Positions 49,937-59,922 of a stretch of 64,000 bases of DNA are shown here, piece after piece (positions within the stretch are counted from its first letter, which is position 1; every line of letters begins with the position of its first letter). The DNA is from Oscillospiraceae bacterium (GTDB lineage: Bacteria > Bacillota > Clostridia > Oscillospirales > Oscillospiraceae), in NCBI GenBank assembly GCA_017542425.1, contig JAFXXH010000004.1, positions 62,001 to 126,000 on the forward strand, given 5' to 3'. The notes below the pieces were generated by a model, which worked only from the letters and a program-made list of their open reading frames with translations, searched no databases and was not told the origin of the DNA. The position numbers and the translations under genes are program-made.

Positions 49937-50000
49937 CACAAAACAAGCCGCCACCCCCGGCGTATACGCACGGAGGCGGCGGTTTGATTTCTGTTTTGTG
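49937..50000. terminator. Composite hairpin between the HATPase gene and the gene stub
   Basis: Outer arms CACAAAAC/GTTTTGTG (49937-49944 and 49993-50000) enclose GCCGCC/GGCGGC (49947-49952 and 49975-49980). T-runs on both sides could support termination in either direction. Confidence 0.5.
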
Positions 50001-50022
50001 ACCGTAGGGAAGGGGGCGGTGT

Positions 50023-50175
50023 TTCGTAGTTGAAACTGGAATCGAACCAGCCGACCCGCACCAGCTTCTGCGCCGTCCCCTGCGCCGCAGCCGTCAGCGG
50101 CAGGATCAGCGTTCCCAGCAGCGCCAGACAGAGGGCGAGCAGCATCCACCGTTTTCGACGCAAAGCGTTTGTCAT
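50023..50175 (-). pseudogene. 5' stub of a periplasmic-binding-domain sensor protein
   Basis: The first 50 codons encode a signal peptide (RRKRWMLLALCLALLGTLILPLTAAAQG) and then KLVRVGWFDSSFNY, which matches the beginning of the SBP_bac_3 sensor domain found at the front of large histidine kinases and diguanylate cyclases in these bacteria. The resemblance then stops and the frame runs into hairpin and palindromic-repeat sequence and the antisense of the HATPase gene. The rest of the gene has apparently been deleted. The intact orphan HATPase gene beside it hints at a decayed signalling locus. Confidence 0.7.
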
Positions 50176-50254
50176 GTATTCGTCCCCATTTCGAGCTTAT
50201 CACATCTCCCGCGCCCGGCGCCGGCGCCCCCATACAAACACGGCGGGAATCAGA

Positions 50255-50274
50255 ATTTACCAAGTATCAAGTAT
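50255..50274 (-). promoter_or_regulatory. Possible second Rrf2-type site upstream of the gene stub
   Basis: On the minus strand the motif TACTTGATACTTGGTAAAT closely resembles TATTGACATACTAGGTAAAT in the nifS operator. It lies between the rrf2 gene end and the stub start. It may be a degenerate regulatory site of the lost gene. Confidence 0.35.
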
Positions 50275-50356
50275 AAGGCAGATTCCAAAAAATGCAATGG
50301 GAATTGTGACGCCTTCAAGGGGCAGCGCCCCTCCGCGTCGCCGCTTTGCCCACCGT

Positions 50357-50758
50357 TCACCGCTGCATCAAATCGCTCAGCCGCTTGCCGTAAAAAAAGT
50401 CGTGGGTCAGCCGCTCGTATTCCGCCCAGAGCGGCAGGGTCAGGCAGTCCGCCGCCCGGGGGCAGGGCGCGGCCCCCTCCGCCAGACAGGAGACCGCGGA
50501 CAGCGGCCCCTCGGCAGATTCCAGAATCTCCCCCACCGAATAGTCCTCCGGCTTCCGGCACAGCCGATAGCCGCCACCCTTGCCGCTGACGCCGGTGACG
50601 AAGCCCGCCGCCACCAGTTCCCGGACGATGATCTCCAGATACTTTTTGGAGATCTCCTGCCGGGCCGCGATGTCCTTGAGGGGAGTGGGTTCCTCCGGCC
50701 CCTGCCGGGCCAGATCCAGCATCACGCGCAGGGCATAGCGCCCTTTGGTTGAAATCAT
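50357..50758 (-). CDS. Rrf2-family regulator, IscR-like with three conserved Cys
   Basis: This 133-residue winged-helix regulator starts MISTKGRYALRVMLDLA, with the recognition helix in ISKKYLEIIVRELVAAGFV and the wing GKGGGYRL. Cys91, Cys99 and Cys105 (SCLAEGAAPCPRAADC) match the spacing of the 2Fe-2S ligands of IscR, so it probably senses iron-sulfur status; CymR-type Rrf2 cysteine regulators lack this triad. It is divergent from nifS-nifU-metY-cysK, so it may join Fe-S and cysteine control in one regulon. Confidence 0.88.
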   Translation of the reverse strand: MISTKGRYALRVMLDLARQGPEEPTPLKDIAARQEISKKYLEIIVRELVAAGFVTGVSGKGGGYRLCRKPEDYSVGEILESAEGPLSAVSCLAEGAAPCPRAADCLTLPLWAEYERLTHDFFYGKRLSDLMQR

Positions 50759-50790
50759 GGTATCACCGCCAAAATAGAAATATACATTTT

Positions 50791-50871
50791 ATTATATCTC
50801 CACAGAACGGGGAATACAAGGGCGAAAATTTCAATTTACCTATTGACATACTAGGTAAATGCGTGTATAGT
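50791..50871. promoter_or_regulatory. Divergent promoters with a 9-bp palindromic operator
   Basis: Rightward, TTGACA (50843-50848) and TATAGT (50866-50871) with a 17-bp spacer serve nifS. A perfect inverted repeat ATTTACCTA/TAGGTAAAT (50834-50842 and 50852-50860) surrounds that -35 box, a typical repressor site. Leftward, TTGTAT (50814-50819 complement) and TATAAT (50791-50796 complement), also 17 bp apart, serve the rrf2 gene. Confidence 0.8.
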
Positions 50872-50902
50872 GTGGGAAACGCAAACGACAAGGAGCGCTG
50901 AC

Positions 50903-52090
50903 ATGAAGATCTACGCAGACAACGCCGCCACCACGCCCATGCATCCGGCCGCCATGAAAGCCATGCTGCGCTGCATGGAAGAATGCTACGGCAATCCCTC
51001 CAGCTTGCACACGACGGGCCAGCGGGCCAAAGAGACGCTGGAGACGGCCCGGGAGGAGATCGCGGAGGCGCTGAACGCGGCCCCACGGGAGCTGATCTTC
51101 ACCTCCGGGGGCAGTGAGGCCGACAACCAGGCCCTCCGCTCCGCCGCAGCGCTGGGGCGCAAGCAGGGGAAGACCCACATCATCTCCACCGCCTTTGAGC
51201 ACCACGCGGTGCTGCATACGCTGGAGCGGCTGGAGCGGGAGGGCTTTTCCGTGACGCTGCTGGACGTGCACGCCGACGGCCTGGTCCGTCCGGCGGAGCT
51301 GGAGGCGGCCATCCGGCCGGACACCTGCCTGGTCTCCGTCATGTACGCCAACAACGAGATCGGCACGGTGCAGCCCATCCGGGAGCTGGGGGCGATCTGC
51401 CGCGCCCACGGGGTTTTGTTCCACACGGACGCGGTCCAGGCGGTGGGACAGTTGCCCATCGACGTGCAGGCCCAGCACATCGACCTGCTCTCCGCCTCCG
51501 CCCACAAGTTCCACGGCCCCAAGGGGATCGGCTTCCTCTACGCCCGCCGGGGCGTTCCGCTGACGCCGCTGATCGAGGGCGGGGCCCAGGAGCGGGGCAA
51601 GCGCGCCGGGACGGAGAACGTCCCCGCCGTGGCGGGCATGGCCGCCGCGCTGAAAGAAGCCGTGGCGGGCATGGAGGAAAACGCGGCCCGGCTGAGGGTG
51701 CTGCGGGACCGGCTCATCGAAGGACTGAACACGATCCCCCACGCCGCCCTGAACGGGGACCCGATTCGCCGTCTGCCGGGGAACGTCAGCTTCTGTTTTG
51801 AGGGCGTGGAGGGCGAGGCTCTGCTGCTCCTGCTGGACGACCGGGGCGTCGCCGCTTCCTCCGGCAGCGCCTGTACCTCCGGGGCCCTGGACCCCAGCCA
51901 TGTGCTGTTGGCCATTGGCCGCAGCCACGACGTGGCCCACGGCTCGTTGCGCCTGAGCCTGGGGCCGGACACCACGGAGGCGGAGATCGACTACATCGTC
52001 GAAAACGTCCGGGACGTGGTGGCGCATCTGCGCGGCTTTTCCCCCGTCTGGCGCGATCTGACGGAAGGAAAAGCGGCTTTCATCCTGTGA
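50903..52090 (+). CDS. nifS: Cysteine desulfurase NifS/IscS type
   Basis: This PLP enzyme takes sulfur from cysteine for iron-sulfur cluster assembly. It begins MKIYADNAATTPMHPAAM; PLP Lys202 lies in SASAHKFHGPKG; the catalytic Cys324 is in AASSGSACTSGALDPSHVL. It has 395 residues. The start is the ATG at 50903 with AAGGAG upstream, not the GTG at 50870 inside the promoter region. It is followed after 12 bases by nifU, the scaffold partner. Confidence 0.95.
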   Translation: MKIYADNAATTPMHPAAMKAMLRCMEECYGNPSSLHTTGQRAKETLETAREEIAEALNAAPRELIFTSGGSEADNQALRSAAALGRKQGKTHIISTAFEHHAVLHTLERLEREGFSVTLLDVHADGLVRPAELEAAIRPDTCLVSVMYANNEIGTVQPIRELGAICRAHGVLFHTDAVQAVGQLPIDVQAQHIDLLSASAHKFHGPKGIGFLYARRGVPLTPLIEGGAQERGKRAGTENVPAVAGMAAALKEAVAGMEENAARLRVLRDRLIEGLNTIPHAALNGDPIRRLPGNVSFCFEGVEGEALLLLLDDRGVAASSGSACTSGALDPSHVLLAIGRSHDVAHGSLRLSLGPDTTEAEIDYIVENVRDVVAHLRGFSPVWRDLTEGKAAFIL

Positions 52091-52102
52091 GGAGGGGAAA
52101 CA

Positions 52103-52489
52103 ATGGCCTTATACAGTGAAAAAGTGATGGACCACTTCCGCAAGCCCCGCAACGTGGGCGTCATCCCCGACGCGGACGGCGTGGGCCAGGTGGGCAACGC
52201 CAAGTGCGGCGACATCATGAAAATGTACCTGAAAATCGACGACGGCATCATTTCCGACGTGAAATTTGAAACCTTCGGCTGTGGCAGCGCCATCGCCTCC
52301 AGTTCCATGGCCACGGAGCTCATCAAAGGCAAGAGCGTCTCCGAGGCGCTGAGCCTGACCAACAAAGCCGTGGCGGAGGCCCTGGACGGGCTGCCGGACT
52401 ACAAACTCCATTGCAGCGTGCTGGCCGAACAGGCCGTCCGCGCCGCGCTGGAGGACTACGAGACGAGACGGCGGGAGCAGTCCCGGTAA
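52103..52489 (+). CDS. nifU: Iron-sulfur cluster scaffold NifU/IscU type
   Basis: This 128-residue IscU-like scaffold (clostridial NifU N-domain form) carries the three ligand Cys residues 35 (NAKCGDIMK, with the modulating Asp37), 60 (ETFGCGSAIASSS) and 104 (KLHCSVLAEQA). It builds transient clusters with sulfur from NifS. It is co-transcribed between nifS and the small ORF that precedes metY. Confidence 0.95.
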   Translation: MALYSEKVMDHFRKPRNVGVIPDADGVGQVGNAKCGDIMKMYLKIDDGIISDVKFETFGCGSAIASSSMATELIKGKSVSEALSLTNKAVAEALDGLPDYKLHCSVLAEQAVRAALEDYETRRREQSR

Positions 52490-52507
52490 GGACAGGAGGA
52501 ACAGACC

Positions 52508-52600
52508 ATGCGCTTCCATTTTCCGCGCCTGCTGCGCGCCAACTTCCGATTTGGACGAATGTACACCGCTTTCTGGAAAGAGAAAAACCATTCTAATTGA
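52508..52600 (+). CDS. 30-codon ORF with strong ribosome-binding site, unknown
   Basis: The ORF encodes MRFHFPRLLRANFRFGRM and 12 further residues ending in a basic tail (WKEKNHSN). An ideal GGAGG sits 8 bp before the ATG (ACAGGAGGAACAGACC). The peptide is basic (five Arg and two Lys against one Glu) and rich in aromatic residues. It lies in the 128-bp gap between nifU and metY and its stop is 17 bp before the metY start. No family was recognised. It may be a small regulatory or partner protein of the Fe-S/cysteine operon, or a leader peptide for metY. Confidence 0.55.
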   Translation: MRFHFPRLLRANFRFGRMYTAFWKEKNHSN

Positions 52601-52617
52601 ACAGAAAGAGGTGCAAA

Positions 52618-53901
<1,284 letters not shown>

Positions 53902-53920
53902 GGAAAGGAAGGGCAGGAAC

Positions 53921-54853
53921 ATGGCAAAGATCTATCAGGGCACCCTGGGGCTGATCGGCAAGACGCCCCTGCTGGAGCCGATCCATCTGGAACAGGCTTT
54001 GGGCCTGGAGAGCAGACTTCTTCTGAAACTGGAATCCTTCAACCCCGCCGGGAGCGTGAAGGACCGCATCGCCAAGGCCATGATCGAGGACGCGGAGGCC
54101 CGGGGCCTGCTGGGGCCGGACTCCGTGCTCATCGAGCCCACCTCCGGCAACACCGGCATTGGCCTGGCGGCCATCGCGGCGGCCAAGGGCTACCGCATTA
54201 TCCTGACCATGCCGGAGACCATGAGCGTGGAGCGGCGCAACATTCTTAAGCACTACGGCGCGGAGCTGGTGCTGACCGAAGGGGCCAAGGGCATGAAGGG
54301 TGCCATTGCAAAGGCAGAGGAGCTGGCCGACCAGATTCCCAACAGCTTCATCCCCGGCCAGTTTGTGAACCCCGCCAACCCGGCCATCCACCGGGCCACC
54401 ACCGGCCCGGAGATCTGGGAGGACACGGACGGGGCAGTGGACCTGTTCGTGGCGGGCGTGGGCACCGGCGGCACCGTGACGGGCGTGGGCAGCTATCTGA
54501 AAGCCCAGAACCCGGCGGTGCAGGTGGTGGCGGTGGAGCCGGCCGACTCCCCGGTGCTGAGCCAGGGCCGGGCAGGGGCCCACAAGATCCAGGGCATCGG
54601 CGCGGGTTTCGTGCCGGAGGTGCTGGACACGGCGGTGTATGACGAAGTGTTCCCGGTGCAGAACGCGGAGGCCTTCGTGGCGGCCAGGTATCTGGCCATC
54701 CAGGAGGGCGTCTCCGTGGGCATCTCCTCCGGCGCGGCCCTCCACGCGGCCATCGACCTGGCCCGCCGCCCGGAAAACAAGGGCAAGACCATCGTGGCCC
54801 TGCTCCCGGACGGGGGCGACCGCTACTATTCCACCCCGCTCTATACGGAATAA
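53921..54853 (+). CDS. cysK: Cysteine synthase A (O-acetylserine sulfhydrylase)
   Basis: This PLP enzyme makes cysteine from O-acetylserine and sulfide. The sequence begins [16 protein letters not shown], with Schiff-base Lys47 in [17 protein letters not shown], substrate loop [11 protein letters not shown], and phosphate-binding [16 protein letters not shown]. It has 310 residues. The C-terminal part contains SSGAALHAA, typical of CysK. It is the last gene of the nifS operon and ends at a shared terminator with purL. Confidence 0.96.
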   Translation: MAKIYQGTLGLIGKTPLLEPIHLEQALGLESRLLLKLESFNPAGSVKDRIAKAMIEDAEARGLLGPDSVLIEPTSGNTGIGLAAIAAAKGYRIILTMPETMSVERRNILKHYGAELVLTEGAKGMKGAIAKAEELADQIPNSFIPGQFVNPANPAIHRATTGPEIWEDTDGAVDLFVAGVGTGGTVTGVGSYLKAQNPAVQVVAVEPADSPVLSQGRAGAHKIQGIGAGFVPEVLDTAVYDEVFPVQNAEAFVAARYLAIQEGVSVGISSGAALHAAIDLARRPENKGKTIVALLPDGGDRYYSTPLYTE

Positions 54854-54873
54854 TCCAGAAAAACGGCAAAGCA

Positions 54874-54900
54874 CCGCAGTCCCAAACAGCGGGACTGCGG
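54874..54900. terminator. Bidirectional terminator between cysK and purL
   Basis: A 10-bp perfect stem CCGCAGTCCC/GGGACTGCGG (54874-54883 and 54891-54900) with a seven-base loop lies between the convergent genes; A-rich and T-rich sequence flanks it. Confidence 0.82.
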
Positions 54901-54925
54901 CGTTTCGCCTCGATTCGGATTGGAC

Positions 54926-57900
54926 TTACTTGAAATACCGCACAGCGCTCTCAAAGAGCTTCATATCGTAGCGCCCGGGCACGTTGCGGTACAGCAGACT
55001 GCCCACGCGCTCGCTGTGGCCCATTTTGCCCAGCACGCGCCCGTCGGGGCTGGTGATGCCCTCCACGGCCCAGAGACTGCCGTTGGGATTGAAGGCTGTG
55101 TCCATGCTGGCCTCCCCGGCGGCGTTGACGTACTGGGTGGCGATCTGACCGTTCTCCGCCAAAGTCCGCAGCAGGGCTTCGGAGGCCAGGAAGCGCCCCT
55201 CCCCATGGGAGATGGGGACGGTGTAGACCTGGCCCAGCTGCGTCCCGGCCAGCCAGGGGGAGCGGGTGGAGCAGACCCTGGTGCGGACCAGCTGGCTCTG
55301 GTGGCGTCCGATGCGGTTGAAGCTCAGGGTGGGGGAGGACTCCTCCGGGTCGAGAATCTTTCCAAAAGGCACCAGACCCAACTTGACCAACGCCTGGAAG
55401 CCGTTGCAGATGCCCAGCATCAGACCGTCCCGCCGCTCCAGCAGGGCGGTGGTCTGTTCCCGGACCGCCGGGCTGCGGAAGAAAGCGGTGATCAGCTTGG
55501 CGCTGCCCTCCGGCTCGTCGCCGCCGGAGAAGCCGCCGGGGATGACCACCAGGTTGGCCGATTCCAGCGCCCGGGCAAAGCGCTCGGCGCTTTCGGCCAC
55601 GGCCTGGGCGCTCAGGTTGCGGATGACCAGAATCTCCGGCTCCGCCCCCGCCTCCAGCAGCGCCCTTGCGGTATCGTACTCGCAGTTGGTGCCGGGGAAG
55701 ACGGGGATCAGGGCGCGAGGCCGGGCGCTTTTCAGCGCCGGGGCGGCCACGGGGGCCGTGCCCGTCCAGGTGCAGGTGGGCGCCGCTGCGGGTTCCTCGG
55801 TGTAGGTGGGGTATACGTCCTCCAGCACCGCCTCGTTGCGCTCCAGCAGCGCGTCCAGCGTCTCGCGCTCGTGTTCCAGTTCCAGAACCGGCTCGGCAAT
55901 GGTTTCGCCCAGACGGACCACGCCGGGCAGCTCGACTTCCTCCGCCAGCTCCGCCACGATGCAGCCTTGCAGATTCAGGGCGTACATCCACGCATCCGTC
56001 CCCGCTGCGGCCCGGAAGCCCACGCGGTTGCCGAAGCCCATCTGCATGAGCGCCTCCGCCGCGCCGTGCTCCACCGCCCGTGCGGACAGCACCAGACCCC
56101 GGCGGCGGCAGCCCTGGAAGGTCTCCCAGGCCGCCGTGGGGGCAGTCGCGCCGCTGTGATCGGGCACAAAGAGATACACCGGATGCCCCGCCGCCTGGAA
56201 TTCCGGCGTCAGCAGGGCCTGGGCCTGGATGGGGGCAATGGCAAAGCTGATGAGGGTGGGGGGCACGTCCAGGTCCAGGAAGGAGCCGGACATGGAGTCC
56301 TTGCCCCCAATGGCCGCCGCGCCCAGCTCCATCTGAGCGTCCAGCGCCCCCAGCAGGGCGGCAAAGGGCTTGCCCCAGCGCTCCGGCTCGTCCCGCAGCT
56401 TTTCAAAGAACTCCTGCAGGGTCAGATAGGCTTTCTCATAGTCCGCGCCCGCCGCCACCAGCTTGGCCACGGAGCTGTAAACCGCCCCGTAGGCTCCCGC
56501 GTAGGGGCTGGCGCACATGGCCTCCGGGTCCATGGCCTGGGCCATGACGCTGCCGGAGTCCGTGTGCTGACCGGGCAGCACGGGCAGCAGCGCGGCCATG
56601 GCCTGGGCGGGGCTGTGCCGGGTCTCCCCGCCGAAGGGGGCCAGCAGCGTGCCCGCCCCGATAGTGGAGTCAAAGCGCTCGATGAGGCCGCGCCGGGAGG
56701 CGCAGCGCAAACTGCCGGCCATGTCGTTCAGGTTGCAATAATTTTTATCAGGTTCCGCTTTGGGGGCGGCCACCCGGACGCGGGCGTGTTTCGCCGCGCC
56801 GTTGGTGTCCAGAAAGGCCCGGCTCAGGTCAGCGATGACCTGGCCCCGCCAGCGCATCACCATGCGGGGGGACTCCGTCACCACGGCCACCCGGTAGGCT
56901 TCCAGGTTTTCCTCGGCTGCGGCGGCGATCATCGCCGCCTCGTCCTCCGGGGCCACCACCACGGCCATGCGCTCCTGACTCTCGGAGATGGCCAGTTCCG
57001 TGCCGTCCAGGCCCTCATATTTCTTGCGCACTGCGTCCAGGTCGATGTCCAGCCCGGCGGCCAGTTCGCCCACGGCCACGGAGACGCCCCCCGCGCCGAA
57101 GTCGTTGCAGCGCTTGATGCGCCGCGTCACGTCGCCCCGGCGGAACAGGCGCTGGAGCTTGCGCTCCTCCGGCGCGTTGCCCTTCTGCACCTCGCTGGCC
57201 ATGGTGGCCAGGCTGTGGCTGTCGTGGCTCTTGCTGCTGCCTGTGGCGCCGCCGATGCCGTCCCGGCCCGTGCGCCCGCCCAGGAGCAGCACCACGTCGC
57301 CCGGCGCGGGCCGCTCCCGGCGCACGTTGGCCGCCGGGACCGCCGCCGACACTGCGCCGCACTCCAGGCGCTTGGCGATGTAACCGGGGTGGTAGTATTC
57401 GGCCACATGGCCGGTGGCCAGGCCGATCTGGTTTCCGTAGGAGGAATAGCCCGCCGCGGCGGTCTGGGCCAGCTTGCGCTGGGGCAGCTTGCCGGGGAGG
57501 GTGTCGGCCAGCTCCGCCCGGGGGTCGCCGCCGCCGGTGACGCGCATGGCCTGGTGGACCCAGGCCCGCCCGGAGAGAGGGTCCCGGATGCAGCCGCCGA
57601 TGCAGGTGGCCGCGCCGCCGAAGGGCTCGATCTCCGTGGGGTGGTTGTGGGTCTCGTTTTTGAACATCAGCAGCCAGTCCTGCTCAGTTCCGTCGATCCG
57701 GGCGGGGACGTGGATGGAGCAGGCGTTGATCTCCTCGCTTGCGTCCAGCTCCGGCAGCTTGCCCCGGCGCTTGAGGGCTTTCGCCCCCAGGGTGGCGATG
57801 TCCATCAGGGTCTCAGGCCGCCTGGCCGCGCCCTCAGCTCCGTACACCTCCCGGCGCAAGGCCTGATAGCGTGCATAGGCGCGCTGCACCGCCGGGTCGT

Positions 57901-58615
57901 CGATCTCGATCTCGTCCAGCACGGTGGAGAAGGTGGTATGGCGGCAGTGGTCGGACCAGTAGGTGTCCACCACCCGGATCTCCGTGATGCTGGGGTCCCG
58001 CCGCTCCGTGTCGCGGAAGTAGCCTTGCAAAAAGCGCAGGTCGCCCAGGTCCATGGCCAGGCCCAGCCGCTCCAGCAGCCCTTGGAGTCCGGCCTCGTCC
58101 AGCCCGATGAAGCCGTGCAGAACCTCCACCGCCTCCGGCACCGGGGCCTCCAGGTGCAGGGTCTCCGGCTTGTCCAGGCTGGCCTCCCGGCACTCCACCG
58201 GGTTGATGACGTAGCCCTTGATCTTCTCCAGCTCCGCCGGGCTGATGGCGCCGTAGAGGGCGTAGACCTTGGCCGTGCGGATCAGGGGGCGCTCCCCCAG
58301 GCTCAGAAGCTGGATGCACTGGGCGGCGGAGTCGGCCCGCTGGTCGAACTGGCCGGGCAGCGGCTCCACGGCGAAGACCGCGTCGGCCCCCGCCGTGTCC
58401 GCCGCGTCGGAGACCCGGTCCAGCTGGGGCTCGGAGAAGACCGCCGTGCGGGCGTAGGCAAAGAGGGCCTCGTCCAGCCCCTCCGCGTCGTAGCGGTTCC
58501 AGATGCGGACGCTTTTCAGCCCCTGAATGCCGAGAAAGCGGCGGCAGTCGGCGCTGAGGGCCTCCGCCTCCGGGTTCAGCCCTCGCTTTTTTTCGGAATA
58601 TACGCGGTAGACCAT
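54926..58615 (-). CDS. purL: Phosphoribosylformylglycinamidine synthase, single-chain
   Basis: This enzyme converts FGAR to FGAM with glutamine and ATP in purine synthesis. The 1229-residue chain carries all domains: an N-terminal PurS-like region, tandem AIR-synthase-like ATPase halves (FGGAATCIGGCIRDPLSGRA and IGGKDSMSGSFLDLDVPP), and a C-terminal class I glutaminase with nucleophile Cys in MLGICNGFQALVKLG and catalytic His in PISHGEGRF. The domain order fits the clostridial long form rather than the split PurSQL of Bacillus. Its start overlaps the end of purD by 40 bases. Confidence 0.95.
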   Translation of the reverse strand: MVYRVYSEKKRGLNPEAEALSADCRRFLGIQGLKSVRIWNRYDAEGLDEALFAYARTAVFSEPQLDRVSDAADTAGADAVFAVEPLPGQFDQRADSAAQCIQLLSLGERPLIRTAKVYALYGAISPAELEKIKGYVINPVECREASLDKPETLHLEAPVPEAVEVLHGFIGLDEAGLQGLLERLGLAMDLGDLRFLQGYFRDTERRDPSITEIRVVDTYWSDHCRHTTFSTVLDEIEIDDPAVQRAYARYQALRREVYGAEGAARRPETLMDIATLGAKALKRRGKLPELDASEEINACSIHVPARIDGTEQDWLLMFKNETHNHPTEIEPFGGAATCIGGCIRDPLSGRAWVHQAMRVTGGGDPRAELADTLPGKLPQRKLAQTAAAGYSSYGNQIGLATGHVAEYYHPGYIAKRLECGAVSAAVPAANVRRERPAPGDVVLLLGGRTGRDGIGGATGSSKSHDSHSLATMASEVQKGNAPEERKLQRLFRRGDVTRRIKRCNDFGAGGVSVAVGELAAGLDIDLDAVRKKYEGLDGTELAISESQERMAVVVAPEDEAAMIAAAAEENLEAYRVAVVTESPRMVMRWRGQVIADLSRAFLDTNGAAKHARVRVAAPKAEPDKNYCNLNDMAGSLRCASRRGLIERFDSTIGAGTLLAPFGGETRHSPAQAMAALLPVLPGQHTDSGSVMAQAMDPEAMCASPYAGAYGAVYSSVAKLVAAGADYEKAYLTLQEFFEKLRDEPERWGKPFAALLGALDAQMELGAAAIGGKDSMSGSFLDLDVPPTLISFAIAPIQAQALLTPEFQAAGHPVYLFVPDHSGATAPTAAWETFQGCRRRGLVLSARAVEHGAAEALMQMGFGNRVGFRAAAGTDAWMYALNLQGCIVAELAEEVELPGVVRLGETIAEPVLELEHERETLDALLERNEAVLEDVYPTYTEEPAAAPTCTWTGTAPVAAPALKSARPRALIPVFPGTNCEYDTARALLEAGAEPEILVIRNLSAQAVAESAERFARALESANLVVIPGGFSGGDEPEGSAKLITAFFRSPAVREQTTALLERRDGLMLGICNGFQALVKLGLVPFGKILDPEESSPTLSFNRIGRHQSQLVRTRVCSTRSPWLAGTQLGQVYTVPISHGEGRFLASEALLRTLAENGQIATQYVNAAGEASMDTAFNPNGSLWAVEGITSPDGRVLGKMGHSERVGSLLYRNVPGRYDMKLFESAVRYFK

Positions 58616-59889
58616 CTGTGATCGACTCCCTTGGCTTCCAGTGCCGTCGCGCCGATGTCCCGGCGGTAATATTTGTTCTTGAATTCCACACCCAGGCTCA
58701 GGCGATAGGCCTCGTCCACCGCGTCGTGCAGGGTGGGGGCCGTGGCGGTGAGGCCGATGACCCGGCCGCCGTTTGTGAGCAGCTTGTTTCCTTCCAGCTT
58801 CGTCCCGGCCATGTAGGCGTGGGCGCGGGCTTCCTCTGTCATGGTGATGGGATAGCCCTTCTCATAGGCGGCGGGGTAGCCCTCGCTGGCCAGGATCAGG
58901 CAGCAGGAGGCCGCGTCGTGCCACTCCACGGGGGTGTCCGCCAGGGTGCCGTTGGTGGTGGCCAGCATGACGGTGAGCAGGTCGCTTTTCAGCAGGGGCA
59001 GCACCGCCTGGGTCTCCGGGTCGCCAAAGCGGCAGTTGTACTCGATGACCTTCGGCCCCTTGGGGGTCAGCATCAGCCCGAAGTAGAGGCAGCCCCGGAA
59101 GGGACAGCCCTCCGCCTCCATGGCTTTCAGGGTGGGCTCAAAGATGTGGCTCATGCAGAGTTTGGCGATGGTGCGGGTGTAGTAGGGGTTCGGGGCAATG
59201 GCGCCCATGCCGCCGGTGTTCAGCCCCTGGTCCCCGTCCTGGGCGCGCTTGTGGTCCATGGAGGACACCATGGGCACCACGGTCTTCCCGTCGGTGAAGG
59301 CCAGGACGCTGACCTCCGGGCCGGTGAGGTATTCCTCCACCACGATCCGGGCCCCGCTCTCGCCGAAGACCCGGTCCTCCATGGCGGCCTTCACAGCGCG
59401 GACGGCGGCTTCCCGGGTCTCCGCGATGACCACGCCCTTGCCCAGGGCCAGGCCGTCGGCCTTGACCACCACGGGCAGGGGGCAGGAGAGAATATAGTTC
59501 TGCGCCTCCTCCGGGTCGGAGAAGACCGCGTAGTCGGCGGTGGGGATGTTGTACTTCTTCATCAGGTTTTTGGCGAAGACCTTGCTGGACTCGATGCGCG
59601 CCGCCGCCGCCGTGGGGCCGAAGCAGGGGATACCCGCCGCCGTCAGCGCGTCCACCGCGCCCAGCGCCAGGGGGTCGTCCGGGGCCACCACCGCATAGTC
59701 GATGGCGTGGCTTTTGGCAAAGGCTACCTGAGCCGGGATGTCCGTGGCAGAAATGTCCACGCAGTCCGCGTCCTCGGCCATGCCGCCGTTGCCCGGCAGG
59801 GCGTAGATCCAGTCCACCGTGGGGTTTTCCGCCAGCTTTTTGATAATGGCATGTTCGCGGCCGCCGCCGCCGATGACCATAATGTTCAC
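58576..59889 (-). CDS. purD: Phosphoribosylamine--glycine ligase
   Basis: This ATP-grasp ligase joins glycine to phosphoribosylamine. It begins NIMVIGGGGREHAIIKKLAENP, with ATP-grasp motifs GLALGKGVVIAETREAA and GSEAR-like ESGARIVVEEYLTGPEVS, and C-terminal YNCRFGDPETQAVLPLL. It has 437 residues. I use the GTG at 59889 because GGGAGG lies 8 bp upstream; the upstream frame passes through the promoter hairpin. It is followed by purL with a 40-base overlap. Confidence 0.95.
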   Translation of the reverse strand: MNIMVIGGGGREHAIIKKLAENPTVDWIYALPGNGGMAEDADCVDISATDIPAQVAFAKSHAIDYAVVAPDDPLALGAVDALTAAGIPCFGPTAAAARIESSKVFAKNLMKKYNIPTADYAVFSDPEEAQNYILSCPLPVVVKADGLALGKGVVIAETREAAVRAVKAAMEDRVFGESGARIVVEEYLTGPEVSVLAFTDGKTVVPMVSSMDHKRAQDGDQGLNTGGMGAIAPNPYYTRTIAKLCMSHIFEPTLKAMEAEGCPFRGCLYFGLMLTPKGPKVIEYNCRFGDPETQAVLPLLKSDLLTVMLATTNGTLADTPVEWHDAASCCLILASEGYPAAYEKGYPITMTEEARAHAYMAGTKLEGNKLLTNGGRVIGLTATAPTLHDAVDEAYRLSLGVEFKNKYYRRDIGATALEAKGVDHRWSTAYIPKKSEG

Positions 59890-59922
59890 GTTTCGCTCCT
59901 CCCTTATCTTGCAAATACAGTT

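Noticed and set aside
49615..50175. 186-codon minus-strand ORF as a full protein
   Set aside because: Only the first 50 codons resemble a real protein; the remainder reads through a hairpin, a palindromic repeat and antisense of the HATPase gene.
54920..58621. 1233-codon open frame on the + strand opposite purL
   Set aside because: It mirrors purL exactly, is rich in Gly/Arg/His from GC-rich codon complement, has no ribosome-binding site and no domain; purL has complete family motifs.
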